From: JAIPGX01 sp041650475
Lineage (GTDB): Bacteria; Babelota; Babeliae; Babelales; UASB340
Assembly (NCBI GenBank): GCA_041650475.1
Contig: JBAZLD010000007.1
Location: forward strand, 1-59,315
Direction of reading: 5' to 3'
DNA length: 59,315 nucleotides
The position numbers and the translations under genes were made by a program. The notes beneath the pieces are model-generated. The model worked only from the letters and a program-made list of their open reading frames with translations. It was not told the origin of the DNA and did not search any database. Below are positions 36,060 through 45,500 of this stretch, piece after piece. Each line of letters opens with the position of its first letter. Position 1 is the stretch's first letter.

Positions 36060-36999
36060 AAATTTTTAAAATTTTATAATTTAGTTTTTCAAAATTTTTA
36101 GCAACAAATTGTTGTAAATCTTGATCTGGTGTTAAAACTAAAACCAATCCCCCTCTTCCCGTACCAGTAAGTTTTGCTCCTGAAGCTCCAAATTTGTTAG
36201 CTAAAGCTACAATTTTATCAAGCTGCTCACACGAAACAGTAAATTCTCTTAGTAATTCATGATTTTCAAACATAAGTTGACCAAGTAAGTTCAAATCAAA
36301 ATCTGATAAAGCTTTTAATGCAATATTATAAATTTCTAAATATTTTTTAAAAATATCATCAAATTTATTTTTATATTTTGTTTTTAAAATACTTACTTCA
36401 GATAATATTTTTTTTATATTTGGCTGAACGCCGCTATCAACTAAAACACAATTTATTTTATTTTTAATATTAATTTCTTGAATAATATTATTATTAAAAT
36501 TATTATTACAAAATTTTTGAAAAGAAAAAATTTTGCCCAAAAGTGCGGCTGTGTTATCTATGCCACTTGGATTGCCATGAATAGCCAATTCGCCTGCAAA
36601 AGCCGCTTGATTCAAAAAATTATTATCATAATTAAAATTATAAAAATTATTAATAGCTTTAGAAATTGCAACTGCAGCGGCTGCACTTGCACCTATACCC
36701 GAAGAACAAACAATTAAATTTCCTGATAGAGTTATTTGTAAACAATCTTGAATTTTAAAAAATTCAAGAATATTTTTTATCATATTTTTATAAGCAAAAT
36801 ATTTTAATTCAATAAATTGCGATATTTTGGGACGTAAATCAATAAACTCAAACGGCTCATGTAAATTTTTACATTTTTGCACGCTTGCTAGAGTATAACA
36901 ATTTAAGCTTGCTACTATTGCAGGTAAACCATGTACTACAAAATGTTCTCCAAATAAAATAGTTTTACCAAAACCTTGGCCTGTTGTTATATTAGGCAT
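36052..36999 (-). CDS. mvaK1: Mevalonate kinase
   Basis: A 315-residue GHMP kinase that phosphorylates mevalonate. Motif 1 is GKTILFGEHFVVHGLPAI (about 10-27). Motif 2 is SSGIGASAAAAVAIS, a variant in which the usual GLGSSAA reads GIGASAA. The substrate-binding stretch is IHGNPSGIDN. Motif 3 is GASGAKLTGTGRGGLVLVL. These are specific for mevalonate kinase rather than for the other GHMP enzymes. The gene is downstream of the CYTH gene with a 20-nt gap and converges on phosphomevalonate kinase, overlapping it by 8 nt. Confidence 0.93.
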   Translation of the reverse strand: MPNITTGQGFGKTILFGEHFVVHGLPAIVASLNCYTLASVQKCKNLHEPFEFIDLRPKISQFIELKYFAYKNMIKNILEFFKIQDCLQITLSGNLIVCSSGIGASAAAAVAISKAINNFYNFNYDNNFLNQAAFAGELAIHGNPSGIDNTAALLGKIFSFQKFCNNNFNNNIIQEINIKNKINCVLVDSGVQPNIKKILSEVSILKTKYKNKFDDIFKKYLEIYNIALKALSDFDLNLLGQLMFENHELLREFTVSCEQLDKIVALANKFGASGAKLTGTGRGGLVLVLTPDQDLQQFVAKNFEKLNYKILKISI

Positions 37000-37019
37000 A
37001 TTTATCAGTCTTTAAAAAA

Positions 37020-37625
37020 TTATAATTTTACTATTTCAGAAAAATCATACATTGGGTTTAAAAAAATACTTAAATAACCTCGATCAAATTTTTTAATTTC
37101 TGGTAGCCCAATTTTTTTTAATAAATCATAAATTCTATCTAATGCATTAATTAATTCTTTTTCTGTTTTATGTTTATGTTCTTTAATTTCTATTTCAATA
37201 AAAGATCCCAAATCTTCTACATCATCAAGCACAATCTCAAAATCTTCATAAATAAATATACTTCTAGTTTTTTCTATTCTAATTATATCAGTATAACCTG
37301 CATGTTCTAAAACTTTAACAGCCTGCAATCCATCATCAACTATTACTTCTAATTCATCAACTGAAACTGTTTTATAGTGACTATCTATATGTCTTTTTTT
37401 ATAGCATAAGTAATTTTTTTTATCCGTTATTCTAACACGTAAAAAATCTAACGCTTCTTTATACCCCTTTGGCGACATAAAATAATAACTTGATTTAGGA
37501 TTATTGAGATAAAAATCAGTTATTTTTATCTTTCCCTTAAAAATAGCATTGTCCTCAAGCCAGGTTTCAAAAAAACTTATTTTGTCTAATTCTAATTGAA
37601 ATTTGATTTCTATTTCTTTCTTCAC
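37020..37625 (-). CDS. CYTH-domain protein (CyaB/ThTPase-like)
   Basis: A 201-residue protein of the triphosphate-tunnel fold. It opens with the ExExK signature (EIEIKF, residues 4-9). DFLRVRITDKKNYLCYKKR, VDELEVIVDD and FEIVLDDVEDLGSFIEIEIKE follow, in the order of the class IV adenylate cyclase/thiamine triphosphatase family. These enzymes bind triphosphates through acidic and basic residues lining a barrel, all of which seem present. The substrate is unknown. It is the first gene of the unit with mevalonate kinase. No cAMP-signalling gene is seen nearby. Confidence 0.88.
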   Translation of the reverse strand: MKKEIEIKFQLELDKISFFETWLEDNAIFKGKIKITDFYLNNPKSSYYFMSPKGYKEALDFLRVRITDKKNYLCYKKRHIDSHYKTVSVDELEVIVDDGLQAVKVLEHAGYTDIIRIEKTRSIFIYEDFEIVLDDVEDLGSFIEIEIKEHKHKTEKELINALDRIYDLLKKIGLPEIKKFDRGYLSIFLNPMYDFSEIVKL

Positions 37626-37682
37626 ATTTACCCCTTTTATATATATTTTATTTAATACTTATCTAAATTTTTGAAAGATATT

Positions 37683-38693
37683 ATGAAAAACGAAATACTG
37701 TTAAAAAGTATATACGAAAATTGCAAAATAAAAGAACCTATTTTAATAGAATTTATAAATCACCCCATAATGCAACGCTTAAAAAATATTAGTATGGGCG
37801 GCACAAATGTTTTGGCGATTCCTAATTTCCCAGATTATTCTAGATTTGAACACTCTATTAATGTTCTTATTTTACTTATAAAATATGAAGCCAACTTAGA
37901 AGAACAAATTGCAGGTTTATTACATGACGCATCTCATACTGTTTTTTCTCACGTAGGTGATTTTTTATTTAAGCAAGCTGAGTATCAAGATAATATTCAC
38001 GAATGGTATCTAAAAGAACTTAAAATCGATAAATTATTAGAAAAATATAATCTATCTTTAAACAATATTTTACATAAAACAGGTATACATAAACTTTTGG
38101 AACAAGATTTACCGGATATATGCATTGATAGACTAGAATATAATCTTTTTAATGCTTTTAAATTTAAAATTTTAACTAAACAAGAAATTTGGGAAATTTT
38201 AGAAAATTTAAAATTTGAAAATAATTTTTGGTTTTTTGATAATCCCCAACTTGCTGCAAAATTTGCAAATATATCTTTATATATGACTCAAAATGTTTGG
38301 GCAAGTGCATGGGGAATTTTAACTTATAAATGGACATCTCAAGCCCTTGAAATTGCATTAAAAGAAAATATTTTAAACATAAAAGACATCAATTTTTCTA
38401 CAGATAATATTGTTTTAAAAAAACTTAAAGATTCAAAAAATAAAGAAATTTTAGAGTTTTTAAACAAAATAAAAAATAATAAAAAATACTTTGAAATAAA
38501 TAATAATAATTTTGATCAAGTTTTATATGGCAAATTTAGAGGCATAGACCCACTAATAAAACACAAAAATAATTTTATTAGACTAACAGAATTAGATCAA
38601 AATTTCGCTCAAAATTATAATCATATTAAAAATTTGATTAAAAATGGTTGGAAAATTGTATTAAAAAATCATGACAAGCAAAATTACAAGTAA
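37683..38693 (+). CDS. HD-domain phosphohydrolase, cytosolic paralogue
   Basis: 336 residues from the ATG at 37683; a TTG at 37671 is in frame but less likely. HD ligands: His57 (RFEHS), His81-Asp82 (LLHDASHTVFSHVGD) and Asp149 (CIDRLEY). It aligns by eye with the exported protein at 33658 along most of its length, including LTELDQNFAQ near the C-terminus, but has no signal peptide. It overlaps the HMG-CoA reductase gene by 23 nt, so expression is coupled. A nucleotide- or phosphate-ester-hydrolysing role is likely from the fold. Its link to the mevalonate genes is suggestive only. Confidence 0.88.
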   Translation: MKNEILLKSIYENCKIKEPILIEFINHPIMQRLKNISMGGTNVLAIPNFPDYSRFEHSINVLILLIKYEANLEEQIAGLLHDASHTVFSHVGDFLFKQAEYQDNIHEWYLKELKIDKLLEKYNLSLNNILHKTGIHKLLEQDLPDICIDRLEYNLFNAFKFKILTKQEIWEILENLKFENNFWFFDNPQLAAKFANISLYMTQNVWASAWGILTYKWTSQALEIALKENILNIKDINFSTDNIVLKKLKDSKNKEILEFLNKIKNNKKYFEINNNNFDQVLYGKFRGIDPLIKHKNNFIRLTELDQNFAQNYNHIKNLIKNGWKIVLKNHDKQNYK

Positions 38694-39831
38694 AATTTCA
38701 TGTTTTTATAAAAAAACAGAACAAGAACGATTTTTAGAATTAAAAAAATTTGCAAACTTAACAGATCAAGATATTTGTTTATTAAAAAATTTAGCTGTAC
38801 TAGATTTCAATAAAGCAGATAAAATGATCGAAAACTTAGTATCAACTATACAAATCCCCTTAGGTATTGCCACAAATTTTTTAATAAATAAAAAAGATTA
38901 TTTAATTCCCATGGCAACAGAAGAACCTAGTGTAATTGCTGCCGCAAGTAACGGAGCAAAGCTAGCACGCCTTGCTGGGGGGTTTAAAACGAAAACAACT
39001 GAGCCTATAATGATAGGTCAAATACAATTAACACAAATAAAATCAAAAAATATAAAAGAAATAAAAAATAAAATTTTACAAAACAAAAATATATTAATAG
39101 AGCTGGCAAATGCACAAGATCCTTTTTTACAAAAATTAGGCGGTGGCGCAAAAGATATAAAATTAAAAAATTTTAAAACAAGTAGAGGCAATATGCTAAT
39201 TATAAATCTACTTGTTAATGTAAAAGATGCCATGGGCGCAAATATTGTTAATACAATGGTTGAAAAAATTGCACCTGAAATAGAAAAAATAACAGGACAC
39301 AAAACAATTTTAAAAATTATCTCTAATTTGTCCATATACAGAATCGCAAAAGCAAAAGCTGTTTGGAAAAAAGAAATTTTAGAACAAGAGACAATAGAAA
39401 ATATTCTTGATGCATATGAATTTGCAAAAATAGATTTTTTTCGAACAGTTACACATAACAAGGGTATAATGAATGGCATCGATGCAGTTTGTATTGCAAC
39501 GGGCAATGATTTTCGTGCTATAGAAGCGGGTGCACATGGTTATGCCTGTTTTAAAAAAAAATATTCCCCATTAACACATTATTATAAAAATAAAAACAAA
39601 GATTTAGTTGGAACAATTTTTTTACCAATTTCAGTTGGAATAGTTGGGGGGATTACAAATCTTCATCCAATTGCTAAACTTTCTTTAAAAATACTTGGCG
39701 TAAAAAGTGCTTGCGAATTATCGCAAATTATGGCATCAGTAGGATTGGCACAAAATTTTGCAGCCCTAAAAGCGCTGGTTACAGATGGCATACAAAAAGG
39801 ACATATGAGGCTACATAAAAGAAAAATTTAA
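38671..39831 (+). CDS. mvaA: Class II HMG-CoA reductase
   Basis: A 386-residue enzyme that reduces HMG-CoA to mevalonate. Catalytic and binding residues follow the class II pattern: Glu84/85 in ATEEPSVIAAAS, the cofactor-binding DAMGAN, Lys in NKGIMNGIDA, Asp in ATGNDFRAIEAGAHG, and His in the C-terminal GHMRLH. The N-terminal IPLGIATNFLIN is also class II. It is about 30-40 residues shorter than many family members, but no motif is missing. It sits between the HD gene (overlapping) and HMG-CoA synthase (4 nt away), so the pathway order is kept in the operon. Confidence 0.94.
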   Translation: MTSKITSKISCFYKKTEQERFLELKKFANLTDQDICLLKNLAVLDFNKADKMIENLVSTIQIPLGIATNFLINKKDYLIPMATEEPSVIAAASNGAKLARLAGGFKTKTTEPIMIGQIQLTQIKSKNIKEIKNKILQNKNILIELANAQDPFLQKLGGGAKDIKLKNFKTSRGNMLIINLLVNVKDAMGANIVNTMVEKIAPEIEKITGHKTILKIISNLSIYRIAKAKAVWKKEILEQETIENILDAYEFAKIDFFRTVTHNKGIMNGIDAVCIATGNDFRAIEAGAHGYACFKKKYSPLTHYYKNKNKDLVGTIFLPISVGIVGGITNLHPIAKLSLKILGVKSACELSQIMASVGLAQNFAALKALVTDGIQKGHMRLHKRKI

Positions 39832-39835
39832 AAAT

Positions 39836-40876
39836 ATGAATGCAGGAATTGTAGGATTCGGGGCCTATATCCCCAAATACAGAATATCATTAGAAGAGAT
39901 TGCTTTAAATTGGAATCAAGATACTAACAAAATAAAAAGAAGTCTTTTGATAGAAGAAAAATCTGTACCAAGCATTGATCAAGATTCTGTAACAATGGCC
40001 GTTCAAGCAACTCAAAACGCATTATTGCGAGCAAATATAGAAAAAAATAAGATAGGCGCAATATATGTAGGAAGCGAAAGTCCACCATATGCAGTAAAAC
40101 CAAGTGCATCTATAATTGGACAAGCGTTAAATATTGGTAACAATTATCAAGCTGGAGATATAGAATTTGCATGCAAAGCAGGAACGGCTGCTATGCAAAT
40201 TTGCAACAGTTTAATTAAGTCAAGAGAAATGGAATATGCTATTGCAATAGGAACTGATACTGCACAAGCAAAACCTGGAGATATTTTAGAATATAGTGCA
40301 GGTGCTGCAAGCGCTGCTTTTATTTTGGGAAACAACACAAATGAAATAATTGCAACAATAGATAAAACTTTATCTTTTACTAGTGACACTCCAGATTTTT
40401 GGAGACGGGAACTAGAAAAATTTCCACAGCATGCAGGTAGATTTACAGGTGAAGAAGCGTATTTTAAACATATAATAAATGCAACAGAAGAAATTTTATC
40501 ACAAACAAATTTAAAACAAACAGATTTTGATTACGTAATTTTTCATCAACCCAATGGCAACTTCCCAATTCAAGTAGCCAAAAAGCTTGGCTTTAAAAAT
40601 GAACAAATTTTACCCGGTCTACTTGTAACAAAAATTGGCAATAGTTATAGTGCCAGCTCTTTATTAAGTTTGACTGCCATTTTAGACATAGCAAAAGAAA
40701 ACCAAAAAATTTTATTGACTAGTTATGGTAGTGGTAGTGGGAGTGATGCATTTATTTTTACTGTTACAAAAAATATAGAAAAAAAACAAAATTTAATCCC
40801 AAAGACTATTGATTATATAAATAATAAAAAATATATAAATTATTCTGTATATAAAAAATATATAGAAAATTATTAA
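39836..40876 (+). CDS. Archaeal-type HMG-CoA synthase
   Basis: A 346-residue thiolase-fold condensing enzyme. The catalytic cysteine is Cys113 in IEFACKAGTAAMQ. The conserved glutamate lies in EEKSVPSIDQDS (about 41), and the histidine in FHQPNGNFPIQVAKKLGF. Length and sequence style (AYIPKYRI, YVGSESPPYAVKPSAS, GSGSGSDAF) are those of archaeal HMG-CoA synthases, which are shorter than the bacterial MvaS and eukaryotic enzymes. The next two genes encode an archaeal-type thiolase and a DUF35 protein. In methanogens these three proteins form one complex that channels acetoacetyl-CoA. The same is likely here but is inferred from gene order. Confidence 0.93.
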   Translation: MNAGIVGFGAYIPKYRISLEEIALNWNQDTNKIKRSLLIEEKSVPSIDQDSVTMAVQATQNALLRANIEKNKIGAIYVGSESPPYAVKPSASIIGQALNIGNNYQAGDIEFACKAGTAAMQICNSLIKSREMEYAIAIGTDTAQAKPGDILEYSAGAASAAFILGNNTNEIIATIDKTLSFTSDTPDFWRRELEKFPQHAGRFTGEEAYFKHIINATEEILSQTNLKQTDFDYVIFHQPNGNFPIQVAKKLGFKNEQILPGLLVTKIGNSYSASSLLSLTAILDIAKENQKILLTSYGSGSGSDAFIFTVTKNIEKKQNLIPKTIDYINNKKYINYSVYKKYIENY

Positions 40877-40887
40877 ATATAAAAACT

Positions 40888-42054
40888 ATGAAAATTGCTA
40901 TAATTGGCGCAGCCTGTACAAAATTTGGTGAATTATGGAACAAAAGCCTACAAGATCTTTTGGCCGAATCTCAATTAAAAGCATTAACTGATGCCAAATT
41001 GCAATCAAAACAAATTGATGCAATTTTTACAGGCAACATGTGCTCAGGAATGTTTTCTGGTCAAATGCACTTGGGAGGTATGGCTGCACAAATTTTAAAT
41101 ACTAAATGTCAAAGTACTACCATCGAAGGAGCTTGCGCTTCAGGCAGTCTTGCTTTACGTGCTGGAATTATGGCAATAGAATCTGGACAAGCAGAAGTTG
41201 TAATGGTTAATGGTGTTGAAAAAATGACAGATCTTGATTCTTCTATCACAACTACAGGTTTAATGGGAGCAGGCAATCATGAAACTGAGCATTTTGTTGG
41301 AGCAACTTTTCCAGGGCTTAATGCACTTATTGCAAGAATTTATATGGATCAATTTAAATTAACTAGAGAAGAACTTGCAAGTGTAAGCGTAAAAAATCAT
41401 AAACACGGAGCTTTGAACCCTAATGCTCATTTTCAAAAAGAAATAACAATTCAAGATGTAATAAATTCCCAAATGATAGCAGACCCTTTAACTATTTTTG
41501 ACTGTCCACCAATAAGCGACGGCGCGGCAAGCTTAATATTATCAACTGAAAGCTTTGCAAAAAAACACTTTTTTAATAAGAAAACAAAAATTATCTATAT
41601 TATTGGTTCAGGACAAGCAAGTGACACTCTAAATTTAAGTCAACGAGAAAGTTTTGTTGAGTTTAAAGCCTCACAACTAGCAACTCAACAAGCACTAAAA
41701 ATATCTAACATAAAACTTGAAGATATAAACATAGCTGAAATTCATGATGGCTTTAGTATCATGGAAATTATATCTCTTGAAGATATTGGTTTTTTTAAAA
41801 AAGGTGAAGCTGGCAAGGCAACCAAAAATGGCTCGACTACCTTTGGATCCAAATTAGTAATAAATCCGTCAGGTGGTCTAAAAGCAAAAGGCCATCCTGT
41901 AGGAGCAACAGGGCTTTCACAAGCTTATGAAATTGTAATGCAATTAAGACAAGAATGTGACAAAAGACAAGTCCAAAATGCAAATCTTGGTTTAACACAT
42001 AATGTTGGTGGTTGTGCTACAACATCAGTAGTACACATATTTGCAAAAGAATAA
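40888..42054 (+). CDS. Acetyl-CoA acetyltransferase, archaeal-type thiolase
   Basis: A 388-residue thiolase. The nucleophile is Cys83 in IEGACASGSLALRAG. The C-terminal active-site elements are NPSGGLKAKGHPVGATG (His) and NVGGCATTSV (Cys). It opens with IAIIGAACTKFGELWNKS, as in archaeal and SCP2-like thiolases that lack part of the usual loop. It would condense two acetyl-CoA to acetoacetyl-CoA for HMG-CoA synthase, which is encoded 11 nt upstream. A degradative role is less likely because no beta-oxidation gene is present. The gene is followed 12 nt later by DUF35. Confidence 0.93.
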   Translation: MKIAIIGAACTKFGELWNKSLQDLLAESQLKALTDAKLQSKQIDAIFTGNMCSGMFSGQMHLGGMAAQILNTKCQSTTIEGACASGSLALRAGIMAIESGQAEVVMVNGVEKMTDLDSSITTTGLMGAGNHETEHFVGATFPGLNALIARIYMDQFKLTREELASVSVKNHKHGALNPNAHFQKEITIQDVINSQMIADPLTIFDCPPISDGAASLILSTESFAKKHFFNKKTKIIYIIGSGQASDTLNLSQRESFVEFKASQLATQQALKISNIKLEDINIAEIHDGFSIMEIISLEDIGFFKKGEAGKATKNGSTTFGSKLVINPSGGLKAKGHPVGATGLSQAYEIVMQLRQECDKRQVQNANLGLTHNVGGCATTSVVHIFAKE

Positions 42055-42066
42055 AAAGGAAAAAAA

Positions 42067-42465
42067 TTGTTTGAGTCTAGCCCCATTTCTTATTGGAGAA
42101 AACAAAAAGAAATTTTTTGTTTGCAAGGCGTAAAATGCCTTGCTTGCTCTAAAATTTATTTTCCCAAAAATTACTTATGCAAATGTGGCTCTGACAAATT
42201 AACTCCTGTTATATTAAGTGGAATTGGCAAATTGATAAGTTTTACAAAAATAAACTTGCCACCAGCAGAATTTAGTCACATGGCTCCGTATATAATTGGG
42301 TTAATTGAATTAACCGAGGGCCCAATCATAATTTCCCAATTAACAGATATTGATGACATTAAAGATCTAAAAATAGGTATGACAGTCAAGGCTGTTTTCA
42401 GAAAATATTATTCTATCGGCAAAGAAAAAATCATAAATTATGGTTTAAAATTCGAATTAGTTTAA
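42067..42465 (+). CDS. DUF35 OB-fold/zinc-ribbon protein of the thiolase-HMGCS complex
   Basis: 132 residues starting at a TTG, which has AAGGA six nt upstream; no ATG gives the conserved N-terminus. A rubredoxin-like zinc ribbon (CLAC...CKC, about 24-43) is preceded by an aromatic helix (SPISYWRKQKE). An OB-fold strand set follows (GKLISFTKINLPPAEF, PYIIGLIELTEG). In archaea the DUF35 protein bridges thiolase and HMG-CoA synthase and forms part of the shared CoA-binding site. It ends the mevalonate operon that starts at 37683. No terminator is visible after it. Confidence 0.92.
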   Translation: MFESSPISYWRKQKEIFCLQGVKCLACSKIYFPKNYLCKCGSDKLTPVILSGIGKLISFTKINLPPAEFSHMAPYIIGLIELTEGPIIISQLTDIDDIKDLKIGMTVKAVFRKYYSIGKEKIINYGLKFELV

Positions 42466-42501
42466 TAAAAACGTTAAAAAATTGTATAAAATATTTACAA
42501 T

Positions 42502-42530
42502 TTGACACAAAAACATATAAGGTATATTTT
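42502..42530 (+). promoter_or_regulatory. Candidate promoter for the phosphatase-ankyrin gene
   Basis: A perfect TTGACA is followed after 17 nt by TATTTT (or after 15 nt by TATATT), about 70 nt upstream of the start codon and 36 nt after the DUF35 stop. Confidence 0.5.
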
Positions 42531-42596
42531 AATTAAATACAAAATCTTTTATTAAATGTTTTCAAAAAATATTATTACAAAAATAATATTAAATAA

Positions 42597-45500
42597 ATGG
42601 AGTTTAACTTGAATTTTTTTACTAATAATTTTAAAAAATTATTTATTTTTTATTTTGCTTTATTCAGTATACAATTATGTTTTGCAGATAAATTTGTTGA
42701 AAGAGCAGATATACCAATACTTCAACAAGTAACGCAACATTTTTTTAGCAACTGCAAAGAATATAACGAAAAAATATCCCATCCAATAGCAAACAAATTT
42801 CAAGATTTAGAAGACGTGCAACATTGCATTTCTTATGAAACTTTCATAAATACATACAACCAGTACAAAGAAATAATTCAAAACTCTCCATTTATGGCGG
42901 CTGATAAATGGCTTGACCAACAACCACCATCACCGGAACTTTTTGACGAATCAATTCCACTTAAAAATGCACATGGTAATTATAAAAACTTTATATACCC
43001 ATATGTCCAAAAATTAATTCTGCCACCCAATAGTAAACCAATAATTTGTGGTGACATTCATGGAAGCTTTCACTCATTACTTCGTAACTTATGGCGTCAT
43101 GTTATAATGGGAAATTTAAATAAAAATTTAGTAATTATCAATCCAAATGCTTATTTCGTATTTTTGGGTGATTATGTTGATCGTGGTCGCTATAGTATTG
43201 AAGTTATCTGGTTGCTGATGAAGCTTAAAATTGCCAATCCCGGTAAAGTTATATTAATGCGTGGTAATCATGAAGATCTTAACATGGCTGCAGCATGTAC
43301 ACTTGAAGATGAAATCAATGTCAAATTTCCAGGAAAGCGTGCTTATGTTTACACAAAATTACGTTTTTTTTACGAATCACTTCCTCTCGTTATCTATGTG
43401 GGTTGTGGCACAAATTTTATGCAATGGTGCCATGCAGGAATTGATCCATCGTATAACCCTACAAATTTACTAACAAATACAGACCCAAATATTACTTATG
43501 AATGCTTACTTAATAAAACCCATAGCCCGTTACAACCCTCTCAATATTTTTCAATTGAAACAATAGAACAAATGCGCACTCACTTTGCCAAATTAGGCAT
43601 CAATATTGATAATTTTTTTGGTGTTGGCTATTTATGGGGAGATTTTGGACGTAAAATTAATAGTTTCGACAATTCAATTTCAAGCTCAACCCAATTATGT
43701 TTTAGTGGCCATGGCTTAAACGCCTCAATTGAACTAACTGACGCTTATTTAAAAGATTTGAATGCAAAACTTGCTAGACGTTGTACTGAGCTTGGCATCA
43801 ATCCTGTCAAAGTTAATGCCATTGGTCACGGCCATTTTCATACCGATTACGGCCTAACAATGCATAACGGAACTAAAGATGTCAACGGCGATTGGATAAT
43901 TGATCCCAATGAATCAGAAAATGGGTACCATTGGACATCACTGGTTCAAACCGAAGATTTACTTACAGAAGATGGTTTTGCAATGCACAAATACTTTCCC
44001 CTTTTCAACTTGATTTCGGCGCCAGAGGGCCTCGGTAAAAATGATAATGCTCACGGAACCATAGTCAACTTTAACTATGATAGCTTTTGTGAAATTACTA
44101 CCGATCTTGCGTGGGAAGAATGGAAAATCAAACCATATGAATTTGAGCTGCCTCGTTTTGCCATGTCTGGCTCCTACTGTCAAATAACAAAATTTATTAA
44201 TCCTAGCATATGCCAAGCAATACTCATAGACCCACTGCGCTTCAATTTCGTTCAGATGCCACCTAAATCATCGCTACCCCCTCAAAGCTTATCCGAAGAT
44301 ATAATAGACATTGCACAAGCTACTCAAGATGCCGATGAAACAATTGAACAGCTCAAGCTACAAAAGTCAATAAATACGCAAATAGCATCAGATCAAGCTG
44401 GCATAATCTGCCAAGATTTTAATATTTTATCTCCCTATCCTTATGAACCACCATCAATCGCACATTTATGCCTTACTCAAAAATTAAATTCACCCTCAGA
44501 AATAACTGACTCTCTCATACAACGGCTCTTACAACATCACGAAGATTGCCTTAAATATAGGGACTATTACCCAATCATTCCCACCGAACAGCTAGAACAT
44601 CTTACACAACAATGCCGAATTGCATTTGAACAAGAGTACAAACATCAGCAAACACATGCTGTTTTTTATCACGCAACCAGTAATGCCCGCGGCATTATAT
44701 TTCATGTTATCAAAAAAATTCATGAGTTAGGTCTTCTTACCGACCAACAACCATTTGCTTTCAGACTTGATGGTCCGTCTTTAAATTCGTTAAACGCCCC
44801 AAATATTCAAGAATTTCTTGATCAAATAAATTCAATTGAAAGGGGCCCAGATCACTGTTTTCATTATAAAGGCGAAAGCCGCTATTGGTTTGATCACTTG
44901 CCGGTTTTCTTAGATCAATTATTATCCGTCAATTTTGCTCTTTTTGCCAACCAAAATTTATATAGCGATAACTCAAAATACTATTGGATTGCCGGAGCGG
45001 CATCAAAACATATAGATGCAAGAAATATTCTCACCGAAATTTTCCAAAAATGTGATTTCAATACAATCTTCATTGATAAAATTATAGCACTTTATAACAA
45101 ATATATACTCAATAATCAAACAACTCGAGGCGTACTTTTTCAAATTTTTGTTAATAAAAAAATTGTTGATGAAGTTGGTTATATGGCGTTACCAGGCGGC
45201 AAACCGATGTATCAAGAAATTATTCCCCAGGCCTATGACAACACAATGCATAATTTAATGCCACGAAATAGACATACAACCATTACTCCATTTTTAGATC
45301 GTTATGTCCAAGACCCACAAGGACTTGATCACTTGTGTGCACAGAAAGAATATATTGGAATTAATCATAATTATCAACTCAGCTTGAACCTACTACAGGC
45401 ACGTTTATGGCTCCCGGCGCTCTTGAATTATGACAATAAAGACATCATCATTAATTCTTATTATGCTCAAAAAGTTTCTGATGAAAACAATCAGCAATTT

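Noticed and set aside
39018..39506. A 162-codon open frame opposite HMG-CoA reductase
   Set aside because: The plus strand encodes an enzyme with all catalytic motifs; the reverse frame is a compositional shadow rich in Phe and Ile.
40888..42054. Thiolase of fatty-acid breakdown or polyhydroxyalkanoate synthesis
   Set aside because: No partner genes for those pathways are present, while HMG-CoA synthase and DUF35 flank it.
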